This document shows positions 26,044 to 35,000 of a stretch of 64,000 nt of DNA, piece by piece. The position numbers were made by a program, and so were the translations under genes. Source of the DNA: Streptococcus sanguinis (GTDB lineage Bacteria > Bacillota > Bacilli > Lactobacillales > Streptococcaceae); the NCBI RefSeq assembly GCF_019929225.1, contig NZ_JAHZPA010000003.1, positions 124,001 through 188,000 on the forward strand. Direction: 5' to 3'. A model generated the notes under the pieces. The model saw only the letters and a list, made by a program, of their open reading frames with translations, was not told where the DNA came from and did not search any database. How positions within the stretch are numbered: position 1 is the stretch's first letter; every line of letters starts with the position of its first letter.

Positions 26044-26487
26044 ATGAAGAAACGAACGAAAATTATAATTGCAACAATTGCATCAATAGTGGCGCTCGTA
26101 AGCCTAGGAGGATGTGCTATGACTCAAAAAGAAAGTAATAAGCGAAATCAGAAAGTTGCTTCTTCAAAAAAGGATATTAAAGATGATAAAGAAGCCATCA
26201 AGCAAAAACAGCTCGCTTACCTCAAAGAACATGAGCAAGAAATTATAGATTTGGTAAAAGCTCAAAGTCCAAAAGTCGAATCAGTTCAGATTGATTGGGG
26301 AGAAACTCAATGGAGTGATGGTGGGCTTACAAATCCCGAGTATTATATTAATATTTTTGGGCGAATCAATAATATTGAAGAATCGGGTTGGGGAGTGGAT
26401 ATCCCAATTAATGATGATAAGTCAATTGATATGGGGGGGATGTATATGATTCACGAACCTACGATAGGAGGTAGGATGATTGATTAA
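26044..26487 (+). CDS. TilA-like immunity lipoprotein 1
   Basis: 147 residues. A lipoprotein signal ends at Cys24 (SLGGC), a charged linker follows, then a compact C-terminal domain (SVQIDWGETQWSDGG, WGVDIPIND). It would be anchored on the outer membrane face. In S. aureus the T7SS phospholipase TslA is neutralised by the lipoprotein TilA encoded beside it; the position directly upstream of a lipase gene suggests the same role here. AAGGAGACG precedes the ATG. The first ~90 residues are nearly identical to the next gene. Immunity is inferred, not shown. Confidence 0.7.
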   Translation: MKKRTKIIIATIASIVALVSLGGCAMTQKESNKRNQKVASSKKDIKDDKEAIKQKQLAYLKEHEQEIIDLVKAQSPKVESVQIDWGETQWSDGGLTNPEYYINIFGRINNIEESGWGVDIPINDDKSIDMGGMYMIHEPTIGGRMID

Positions 26488-26534
26488 TTAGAATTTAGAT
26501 TCTGATAATTAATAAAGCATACTAAGGAGGAGCT

Positions 26535-26987
26535 ATGAAGAAACGAACGAAAATCATAATTGCAACAATTACATCAATAGTGGCGCTCGTAAGTCTGGGA
26601 GGATGTGCCATGACTCAAAAAGAAAGTAATAAGCAAGATAAGAAAGTTGCTTCTTCAAAAAAGGATATTGCAGATGACAAGGAAGCTATCAAACAAAAAC
26701 AACTCGCCTATCTCAAAGAACATGAGCAGGAAATAATCGATTTTGTGAAAGCCCAAAGTCCAAAAATTGAATCAGTTCAGATTGATTGGGATGGGGTTAG
26801 ATGGAGTGAAGCGAGTAATGGTACTCCTCAAGGTGGGGGGGAAATGTTGCAAATTTATGGAGGCTTCAATAATGCTGACAGTTCAAGTTGGGGAATATTA
26901 ATTCCAATAAATGATGATGGAACATTAAATATGGATGAGATGTTCCTTAGTAATCAATTAAGAATAAGAGGTGATCTTTTTGCCTAA
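26535..26987 (+). CDS. TilA-like immunity lipoprotein 2
   Basis: 150 residues, a tandem paralogue of the preceding gene. It has the same signal and lipidated Cys24 and an almost identical linker, but its C-terminal half has diverged (WDGVRWSEASNG, GGFNNADSSSWGILIPIND). AAGGAGGAG precedes the ATG. Its stop lies just past the presumed start of the lipase gene, so the two overlap and are coupled. Two immunity-type copies may match different toxin variants. Confidence 0.7.
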   Translation: MKKRTKIIIATITSIVALVSLGGCAMTQKESNKQDKKVASSKKDIADDKEAIKQKQLAYLKEHEQEIIDFVKAQSPKIESVQIDWDGVRWSEASNGTPQGGGEMLQIYGGFNNADSSSWGILIPINDDGTLNMDEMFLSNQLRIRGDLFA

Positions 26988-28704
26988 TTGGAATTTAAAA
27001 AGTTTTGATAATATATACGCTTCGTTAGCGGAATCAGCCTATAGAGATAGACCGAATGGATTTAGTTTTGAACAATTACTTCCTGAAGAACAAAAAATAC
27101 TTAATTCTGGTAAGTCTTTAGTATTTGACTTCTCTAAAGATGCCAAAGATAAAAAAGGCCAAGTTACCCAAGGTGGTGGCACTGACCTCCCCAACCAAGG
27201 GAAGGTTTATCTTCAACCTGACAATGAAGGACTGCTTGAAGACAAAAAGACAGGCTACAATGCCTACTATGTCACTGATACAGATACGATTAACCAAAAT
27301 ACCAAACAGACCTATTTTGCCGTTCGTGGGAGTGATGGTTTCGGAATTGATATAGATGAGGCACAAAAGAACTGGGTTGAATACTTGCGGACATACAACC
27401 CTAGCGATTTCAACTTTCAAGATTGGGTATACAATGATGCGGCCTTTGCTTTGACAGACGCGATTATTCCTCAAGCCAAGCATGCTACTGAAGGCATGAA
27501 GGCAAAAATAGCTGAACTAAACCAATATGCAGCACCAGATGCCAAGATGGATATAACGGCTCATTCGTTGGGGACGATGACTTCGATACAGGGAGTTGCA
27601 GGACTTAATGAGGAAGAGTTGAGTAAGGTTGGCCATATTGTTCTTTTTGATGGTCCGGATCCTACTAAGAGTCTAGAAAAAGCAGGTTATGGCGATAAAA
27701 TCCCACAATTAGATGCTAAAACAACTTATTATGTTAACCCTTTTGATCCTGTTAGTATGCTCAATCGTGATAAACCTTGGGATCAGCAATTTGGTGATGT
27801 CAGAGTGGTAGTTCCGATCGAATATACAAGTATGATGGATAAACACTCCTCCCATGACTTGGGCGCTTATCAGATAGATAGTAAGGGAAATCTCTTGGAG
27901 GTTTCTGAAGACTATCACCCTGAGTTGTGGAAAGCAGGTCATAAACTTGCGGACTTAAACAAAAAGAGCATTGAAAATATAAAAAGATATGTTCCAGAAA
28001 AAGTGATTGAAAAATTAGTAACTATGAGTCCAGAGGAGTTTAATAGATTAGCGGGACAACTACTAGATAGTATGAAAGAGGGAAGTCTATTAGGGATTAA
28101 AAAAAGTATAATTGAGATAAAAGATAAATTGGGGTTGAGCTGGGAAGAAGTACGGAATATTTTTAATAACAGAGATAAGCTCATAGACACATATGAAAAT
28201 TATGAAAAGGAATATGCAAAAATCATCAAGGATGCAAAGAAGGAGTCTTTGGAATGGGATCGAGAGAATCTCGATCTTAAGAATCCGAATAATTTACACG
28301 AGAGAATCAAGCGTGCAGGTAGTTACGAAGATCGTATTTTGCTGAGGAGTCAGCTATTGTATACTGCTGTAGAATTGGCTGGTTCAGATATTGAACAAAA
28401 GATATCTGAAGTGAAAACTGCCTTAGCTGATGCCGAATCAAATCTTAAGGAATTTATCGACTCTAAGAGAAGTGCTATTGAGGCTCTAGGAAGTTTGTTG
28501 TCTGCTTCGGAGATAGAGGGGCTAATGTCAGAACTGTCCTTTGAAAACTTGTGGGATTCAGGGATTAACGAATTAAATATCACTCATTTAAAAGAATTTG
28601 AAACTAAGATAACTAATTTCTCTCAAAGTATGATTCAGTGTGCACAAAATCTTGAGCAAGTAGATGCTCAAGGTGCTGCAGATATTTTTGCAGCCTTCTC
28701 TTGA
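26980..28704 (+). CDS. TslA-like type VII secreted lipase (reverse domain order)
   Basis: 574 residues without signal peptide. The N-terminal ~330 residues form an alpha/beta-hydrolase lipase. The nucleophile elbow is AHSLG with Ser196, and Asp224 (LFDGPDP) and His289 or His292 (DKHSSHD) are candidates for the rest of the triad. From about 330 to the end it is helical and charged with long coiled stretches, as a targeting domain would be. This lipase-first, helix-last order with two small helical genes downstream matches TslA of S. aureus. The start is TTG 26980 with GAGGTGAT 5 nt upstream; GTG 26971 lies within that site. The T7SS core genes are not in the window. Confidence 0.72.
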   Translation: MPNWNLKSFDNIYASLAESAYRDRPNGFSFEQLLPEEQKILNSGKSLVFDFSKDAKDKKGQVTQGGGTDLPNQGKVYLQPDNEGLLEDKKTGYNAYYVTDTDTINQNTKQTYFAVRGSDGFGIDIDEAQKNWVEYLRTYNPSDFNFQDWVYNDAAFALTDAIIPQAKHATEGMKAKIAELNQYAAPDAKMDITAHSLGTMTSIQGVAGLNEEELSKVGHIVLFDGPDPTKSLEKAGYGDKIPQLDAKTTYYVNPFDPVSMLNRDKPWDQQFGDVRVVVPIEYTSMMDKHSSHDLGAYQIDSKGNLLEVSEDYHPELWKAGHKLADLNKKSIENIKRYVPEKVIEKLVTMSPEEFNRLAGQLLDSMKEGSLLGIKKSIIEIKDKLGLSWEEVRNIFNNRDKLIDTYENYEKEYAKIIKDAKKESLEWDRENLDLKNPNNLHERIKRAGSYEDRILLRSQLLYTAVELAGSDIEQKISEVKTALADAESNLKEFIDSKRSAIEALGSLLSASEIEGLMSELSFENLWDSGINELNITHLKEFETKITNFSQSMIQCAQNLEQVDAQGAADIFAAFS

Positions 28705-28742
28705 TTGTACTGAAGTTTAAATGATAAAAGCAAAGGATAATT

Positions 28743-29024
28743 ATGGCAGAGAAAACAAGTGAAAATATTGTAATAGAAATATTGAAGAATCAACAAAGAG
28801 TAGCTATAAAAGCGGCTGTTATAGCCTCTGTAGCAGCTGCCAAGGCCAAGAGAGAGGCGCTTCAACAAACATTAAATACCAAAGCACAAGAACTGCAAGA
28901 TTATGCTAAAAATACATATAATACGAATATCACGGATGGGCTAGAAGGTCAAGCAGCAAATGCAGCTAAAGACTATCTATCGCAAATGCCAAAACCAGAA
29001 TTAACAAGTCCAATCAAAAGTTAG
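28743..29024 (+). CDS. Small helical partner protein (TlaA-like) 1
   Basis: 93 residues, almost wholly predicted helical and alanine-rich (AAVIASVAAAKAKREALQ). It lies 38 nt after the lipase gene with AAAGGA before the ATG. In the S. aureus system two small helical proteins, TlaA1 and TlaA2, bind the C-terminal domain of TslA and are needed for secretion. Size, place and helicity support that role here. No WxG motif is seen. Confidence 0.6.
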   Translation: MAEKTSENIVIEILKNQQRVAIKAAVIASVAAAKAKREALQQTLNTKAQELQDYAKNTYNTNITDGLEGQAANAAKDYLSQMPKPELTSPIKS

Positions 29025-29039
29025 TTTTAGGTGATAAAG

Positions 29040-29369
29040 ATGAATGCAGAAATTTATAGACTGGATGAACAGTTTGATAAAAAGATGAGGGAATTAAAGA
29101 AAAAAGAGGAATATTTAGAAGACAATTTGTCTTATGTCCTTCATACGACAGAGCAATTAAAAGATGAAGTTTATCAAATAGCAAACGGAGAACTGCCTGT
29201 GGAGGCGTATCCCGATATTTTTCAAATGGATACTAATGCAGAGTTGTTTCGAAAAGATGTTCTTGAGCAAATCGATGATATCGGTGAGGAACGCTCAAAA
29301 CTTCGTTGGGATTATGAGGAGCAATTAGATGCTCTCTATAAGAAAAAAGCTAAAAAGCAAAATAACTAA
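29040..29369 (+). CDS. Small coiled-coil partner protein (TlaA-like) 2
   Basis: 109 residues, highly charged. Two long helices can form a hairpin (DEQFDKKMRELKKKEEYLED and ERSKLRWDYEEQLDALYKKK). It resembles the small accessory proteins found next to T7SS effectors in streptococci. ATG 29040 is used because AGGTGAT lies before it; GTG 29031 is part of that site. It is the last gene of the cluster, followed by a terminator. Confidence 0.6.
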   Translation: MNAEIYRLDEQFDKKMRELKKKEEYLEDNLSYVLHTTEQLKDEVYQIANGELPVEAYPDIFQMDTNAELFRKDVLEQIDDIGEERSKLRWDYEEQLDALYKKKAKKQNN

Positions 29370-29406
29370 GCAAGTATTGGAGTTTTAGGAGATTAAATGT
29401 TTATAG

Positions 29407-29440
29407 ACATTCAGGAGTTATTTCTTGGATGGCTTTTTTA
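29407..29440 (+). terminator. Terminator of the lipase cluster
   Basis: An ACATTCAGGA...TTTCTTGGATGG hairpin followed by seven T. It is near-identical to the one at 24132-24164. Confidence 0.6.
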
Positions 29441-29553
29441 CGTTATTTAGCTCACCTATAAAATTCTTCTATTACTTTCATAGAAAATATATATTAGCCA
29501 GAAAGGGGCAATCATAGTAAAATAGCTATCAAAATAGACTAAAGGAGTTTGGA

Positions 29554-30804
29554 ATGAAGTTAGTTTCTTTATGGTCAAAGGTTTATCTGGGCTTGCAACT
29601 CTTGATTGCTTTAATTTTGGGGGTTCTTGTTGCTCTTATCTGGCCGCAGTTTTCGGCTTTTTACCAGTTTTTGGGTCAAGCTTTTATCAGTTTGATTAAT
29701 ATGGTGATTATTCCACTGGTCTTTCCGGTTGTGGTCGTAGCTGTGGCTGGTGTGATTGGTAAGAAATCTTTTGGGAAGCTCTTGTCAAAGAGTCTGCTCT
29801 ATTTCTTTGCGGTCACGACGGCGATTACCTTTATTTTTGTCTTTGCAGCTTATTATCTAGGCTTTGGTCAGGGAGTCAATATCGGTCAGGCGGGAGCCAG
29901 CATTGACGGGATTGCCAAAAGTATTCAGCTGGATGAGTTCTTGCTTAGCTTCATTCCCTCTAATATTGTCAAGTCGCTTTCGGAAGGAGCTCTGCTTCCT
30001 ATTATTGTTTTTGCTATATTTTTAGGATTTGGGCTTGGAAGTCTCAAGGAAGAAAAGACTCAGAAAGCTGTTGAGCTGCTGCAGATTTGGATTGAGGCTA
30101 TTTATAAAATTGTCGGTGTGATTGTGAAGCTGTCTCCGATTGGTATTTTTGGTTTTATTGCTAAGGATGTGGCTACGACAGGAGTTGACAAGTTGGCCGG
30201 TTTGGGGCAATTTGTAGCAGGGACTTATCTGGCTTATGGGGTTCTAGCTTTAGTGATTTTTCCTTTGATTGCTCTTACTTTCAGAATTCCTTATCTAACA
30301 AGCTTGCAACGGATTTGGAGTCTTTTGACTTTGGCTTTTGTCTCTGGCAGTTCCAGTGTTGTCCTGCCGCCGCTGTTGAAAGATTTAAAGAAGCAGGGCT
30401 ATGATGAGCATGTCATAGATTTGGTTGTGCCTTTGGGTTACACTTTTAATCTTGAAGGGGCTGCTGTTTATTTCTCTGTAGCAACTATTTTTATTGCCCA
30501 TGCTTATGGGATTGCTTTTTCTGTATCAGGACTTTTCTTTACTGTTTTGCTTTTGACTTTGATTGGTAAAACAGCTGCGACGGTGCCTTCTGGAGCGATT
30601 GTTGTCTTGCTGGCAGCTGCGCCTCAGCTAGGCCTACCGGTGGAAGGCGTTGCCTTGATTTTTGCGGTTGATTTCTTTGTCAATGCCGGCCGTACTGCTC
30701 TCAATGTTCTAGGTCAGGTCTTGGCTGTTAGTGTTGTTGAAAAAACAGAAGGTCATGTAGTGGAAGAATCGAAAAGCAGCAAGCTGGCTGTTCGGTATTC
30801 ATAA
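29554..30804 (+). CDS. Dicarboxylate/amino acid:cation symporter (DAACS)
   Basis: 416 residues with about eight hydrophobic helices plus the re-entrant loops of the glutamate/dicarboxylate symporters: the serine-rich FVSGSSSVVLPPLLKDL and the PLGYTFNLEGAAVYFSVATIF segment. It imports glutamate, aspartate or C4-dicarboxylates with Na+ or H+. AAAGGAG precedes the ATG. The stop overlaps by one base the ATG of an upstream alternative start for the ATP-grasp gene, so both are probably one operon. Confidence 0.9.
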   Translation: MKLVSLWSKVYLGLQLLIALILGVLVALIWPQFSAFYQFLGQAFISLINMVIIPLVFPVVVVAVAGVIGKKSFGKLLSKSLLYFFAVTTAITFIFVFAAYYLGFGQGVNIGQAGASIDGIAKSIQLDEFLLSFIPSNIVKSLSEGALLPIIVFAIFLGFGLGSLKEEKTQKAVELLQIWIEAIYKIVGVIVKLSPIGIFGFIAKDVATTGVDKLAGLGQFVAGTYLAYGVLALVIFPLIALTFRIPYLTSLQRIWSLLTLAFVSGSSSVVLPPLLKDLKKQGYDEHVIDLVVPLGYTFNLEGAAVYFSVATIFIAHAYGIAFSVSGLFFTVLLLTLIGKTAATVPSGAIVVLLAAAPQLGLPVEGVALIFAVDFFVNAGRTALNVLGQVLAVSVVEKTEGHVVEESKSSKLAVRYS

Positions 30805-30818
30805 TGGAGAGGAGACTT

Positions 30819-31757
30819 ATGAGTCAAGCAAAAGTATATGTTATTCATGAAAATTTGGAGTGGACGCAGCACTTGGTCAAGTGGCTGGAGGAAAAAGATG
30901 TGCCCTATGAACTGTGGGATTTGTCAAGTGGGATCTTAGATTTGCAGAGTTCGCCCCCAACAGGAATTTTCTACAATCGGATGTCTGCTTCTTCTCATAC
31001 GCGTGGACACCGCTATGCACCGGAATTTACAAAGCAAGTTCTAGCTTGGCTGGAAGCTCACGGTCGCAAGCTCATCAACGGCAGCGGGGCTATCAATCTA
31101 GAAATTAGTAAGATTAAACAGTATTTGAAGCTTTCTGAGGTTGGAATTGCTTATCCAGAAACGGTAGCCGTTTTGGGACAGGAGAATATTCTTGAAGCGG
31201 CTAGAAAGCTTGATATTTATCCCCTGATTACCAAGCATAATCGGGCTGGGAAAGGTTTGGGAGTGCAGCTCTTCAATAGTGAGGAAGAGTTAGAAGCCTA
31301 TGTAGACAGTCCTGCTTTTGAGCCTTCTGTGGATGGGATCACTCTGCTTCAGGCCTATATCAAGCCTGCGGATGGTCGCATTCGTCGTTCGGAATTCATC
31401 AACCAGAAGTTTCTTTATACGGTGTCCATTGATTCATCAGAAGGCTTTCAGCTTTGTCCGGCAGATGGGTGTCAGATTGGGCAAAAGCCTGCTCAGTTGG
31501 AAACATCGGATAAGTTTCAAATTACGGAGCCGCTGTCTGCTAGTCAAAGGCGGGCTTACGAGACATTTCTAGCTCAGGCTGGTATTGATGTGGCAGCTAT
31601 TGAGTGGGTAGAGTCGGAGGCAGGTCAGATTTATGTCTATGATGTGAACACCAATACCAACTATAATCCGACAGCAGAAGAAAAAGCAGGAATTTTTGCT
31701 CATCAGCACTTGGCAGAATATCTAAAGAACGAGCTGGCAGCATCCTATCCAAAATAA
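30819..31757 (+). CDS. RimK-like ATP-grasp ligase
   Basis: 312 residues. The ATP-grasp core is visible: PLITKHNRAGKGLGVQLF (nucleotide-binding loop), LLQAYI and DVNTNTNYNP (Mg-binding Asp and Asn). Such ligases join a carboxylate to an amine; RimK adds glutamate to proteins. Pairing with an acidic-amino-acid symporter hints that the substrate is glutamate or aspartate, as inference only. ATG 30819 is chosen over 30804 because GAGAGGAG lies between them. Confidence 0.75.
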   Translation: MSQAKVYVIHENLEWTQHLVKWLEEKDVPYELWDLSSGILDLQSSPPTGIFYNRMSASSHTRGHRYAPEFTKQVLAWLEAHGRKLINGSGAINLEISKIKQYLKLSEVGIAYPETVAVLGQENILEAARKLDIYPLITKHNRAGKGLGVQLFNSEEELEAYVDSPAFEPSVDGITLLQAYIKPADGRIRRSEFINQKFLYTVSIDSSEGFQLCPADGCQIGQKPAQLETSDKFQITEPLSASQRRAYETFLAQAGIDVAAIEWVESEAGQIYVYDVNTNTNYNPTAEEKAGIFAHQHLAEYLKNELAASYPK

Positions 31758-31767
31758 ATTTAAAACA

Positions 31768-31801
31768 AACAAAAGCTTTCCGTTTTGGAGGCTTTTTGTT
31801 T
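31768..31801 (+). terminator. Terminator after the ATP-grasp gene
   Basis: Hairpin AAAAGC...TCC/GGA...GCTTTT followed by T-rich DNA. Confidence 0.6.
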
Positions 31802-31856
31802 TTACTTCGTTTCCAAAATATGACATCTGTCATTTTGTTTTTGTGACAAACGTTAG

Positions 31857-31870
31857 GTGAAGCGCTTACA
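31857..31870 (+). promoter_or_regulatory. cre-like site upstream of the fructanase gene
   Basis: The 14-mer has the core AAGCGCTTACA and agrees with 11 of 14 positions of TGWAARCGYTWNCW. It lies near the likely promoter of the fructanase gene, so CcpA repression by glucose is expected. The remaining DNA to 32035 is an untranslated leader. Confidence 0.6.
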
Positions 31871-32035
31871 AAAATTTGTTATATTTAGATTATTGAGATT
31901 GCTTCTTTTTTATAAAGGAGTTAGGTGCTAAACGAGGTGTTCATTTTGAACAAGAAAAGTTGAAAGGAGTGCGTTATGTAGCAGTGATTTGGTTGTGAGG
32001 AGTCTGACTTTATTTTTAGAATATTGAGGTGTGTC

Positions 32036-35000
32036 ATGAAAAATCATCAGGAAAAAGCGTGTAAAAATTGGTTTATGAGAAAAAGCGGCAAGCGTTGGGT
32101 GTTTGGGTGCGCCTTGCTTGCTTTTGGAGCTTTCTTGTTAGATGGCGGCGGAGTGGTTTATGCGGATGAGGGTAAGGCTAATCCAGCCCCTACTCAGGTC
32201 TTGCAGGCTGATTCATCAGCTGTCTCGGAGCCTGAGAGCGGACAAATAGCTGCTCCTACAAGGAATGCCGATAAGACAGAAAACTCTGTAGCTGGAGAGA
32301 CTGTTGCGACGGAAGCAGGTGCTCAGGATACAGCAGTGGAGTCAGCCAATCAAAAGGCTGATAAGGAAAATCAAATCACAGCAAACGCTAAAGAGACCAA
32401 ACAGGAAGAAAACGAACAGACAGCAGCGAAGGAAGTTGCTTCGGAAAAACTCCCTGCCGCAGAGACTGTAGATAAGCAGTCAGGCTTCAATACTAATTTG
32501 GCAGAAGCCAAGGGAGACAAAAATGGAGTTTGGGAAGTCCGGGAACAAGGACTTTATAGTGATGCCAGAGGCAAAGGTGATAGTTTCCTTTACTCTCAAA
32601 GTCAGGGCAAGGATTTTGTTTACTCGACGGATGTAACTTTTCTCAGTAAGGAAGGGGCAGCAGCCCTCATTTTCCGCAGTAATAATAATCCGGATGACAA
32701 GAGCAGCTATGCAGTTAATATTGATGGTGGCAGTAACAATGTGAAATTTTGGCGTTGGCAAGGCGGACGTGACTATCAATTTATCAATGAAAAACATATC
32801 GAGCCAACGGATGATAATAAATATAGACTCAAGGTCGTTTCTATCGGCTCTTGGGTATCCTACTATGTCAATGATATTCTAGTGGCCAGCTCAGGAGATT
32901 ACACGCTTCAGAGAGATGATAAGGGGCAGAATACTTATCTGTCAGAAGGCTATTTTGGCTTACTTAACTGGAATAGCGAGCTGCTTTTTCAAAATACCTT
33001 TTATAAAGAAATCACTCCTCAGTCTAATCCCGAGTTGGAGGATATAAGGGTGACTTCTTCGGTTGGGAGAGTGGAGCAGAAAGGTCAGTTCACTGCCCCT
33101 ATCACTATCCAGTATGTCAAGCATGATGCTGAGACTGTAGACTTGATTGTCGTAGCGAAAAATCCTGCTGCCAAGGTAAGCGTGACTGATGCTGCAGGTA
33201 GGGTTTATAGTGATTTGAAGAATATTCCGCTGGCAGTGGGGGCAAACTATCTGACTGTAACCAGCACTGTGACGGATGCGGATGGGCAGGAGGTCAGCCT
33301 GACTTACCGGCTCAATGTCCATCGTCGGCAGGCAGATGAGGTATACTACAATGAGCTCTATCGCGGTCAGTATCACTATTCGGTCAAGGACGGTTGGGCC
33401 AATGATCCCAACGGGCTGGTTTATTACAAGGGAGTCTATCATTTCTTCTATCAGTTTTATGACGATACCAAGTGGGGGCCTATGCACTGGGGCCATGCGA
33501 TCAGCAAGGATTTGATTCATTGGGAAGAACAGCCGATTGCCTTTTATCCGGATGCTAATGGGGCTATGTTCTCAGGCTCTATCGTAGCAGATACTACCAA
33601 TTCCTCTGGTTTATTCGACAATGACCAGGGCGGTTTAGTCGCACTGATTACTGCCGATGGAAACGGTCAGCGCATCAAGTTAGCCTACAGTAAGGATGAG
33701 GGTCGGACTTGGACGAAGCTTGATCAAATTGCAGCTGACTGGACGGATGATCCACTGCAATCTCAGGATTTCCGTGACCCCAAGGTCTTCCGTTGGGAGG
33801 GTAAATGGTTTATGGTCGTTGCAGGCGGACCGCTGAGAATTTATTCGTCTGATAATCTGCGTCATTGGAAGGTCGAGTCAACTTATGCGGATCTCCATAC
33901 GGAGTGCCCAGATCTCTATCCTCTACTGGCAGATGATGGTAGCCTAAAATGGATCCTGTCTCGTGGCGGGCGTTCCTATAAGGTCGGTGATTTTAGACAG
34001 GTGGAGGGCAAGTGGACCTTCGTCCCAGATGCTGAGTTTGCTCAGGCTGATCAGGTCATGAACTTTGGTAAAGATTCTTATGCGGCCATGACTTACTACG
34101 TTCAGGACTTTGGCAGCAAGGCTAATCCAACCCTGCCCGACATTATTGAGTCTAACTGGATGAATACCTGGGAAGACTACTGCAATCTGGTAGCCGATAC
34201 CGTCGGTCAGAAGTTTAACGGTACCTTCAATCTTAACCTCAAACTAGGCCTTATCAAGCAAGACGGCAGCTATCGGCTGACTCAGACACCAATTGCAGCT
34301 TATCAGACTCTGCGTCAGGAAGACAAGGCTGTGTTGTATAAAGACGTGGAAGTTAGTGAGAAGAATGGGCTGTTGAAAGATTTTTCCGGTGATCAGTATG
34401 AAATTGTCTCTACTTTCCGTCCGAGTGAAACGACCAAGAAAGTCGGTTTTAACCTGCGGGTTGGAGATGGAGAAGTGACTAGAGTTACCTATGATTTAGA
34501 AAAGGAAACTCTCTCTATTGACCGCAGCCGGTCCGGCATTCTTCTCAGTAATAAATTTGCTCAGGTGGATAGTCAGTCCGTCAAACGCAATGCGGATGGC
34601 AGCATAGATCTGCATCTCTACATAGATCGTTCCAGCCTAGAAGTCTTTGCCAAAGGATATACTGTGGCAGGTGCCAATCAGATATTCCCTGCGCCAAATA
34701 GTCTTGCCGCTAGTGTGTTTGTAGAAGGTGGTGCAGTTAAGGCTGACATTGCTCTTTATCCGCTGAAGGGCATCTGGAAAGACAAGCAGGCAGTGACCAA
34801 ACCACTGGAACTAGTGCAGGCTTCTCCTGTAACAAATAATATTTATGTCGGCGATACTTTGGATTTGAAAGCATATGTCATGCCAGCAAGTGTCTCTCAA
34901 GCGGTCAGCTGGAGTGTGGATCAGCCAGATCTGGTCTCTGTCGCGGAAGATGGCAATAAGCTGCGAGTGACTGCTCTGCAAAGGGGTGTGGTCAAGGTAA

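Noticed and set aside
26044-29369. LXG-type T7SS toxin
   Set aside because: The lipase domain is N-terminal and there is no LXG motif at the start; the reverse (TslA) layout fits better.
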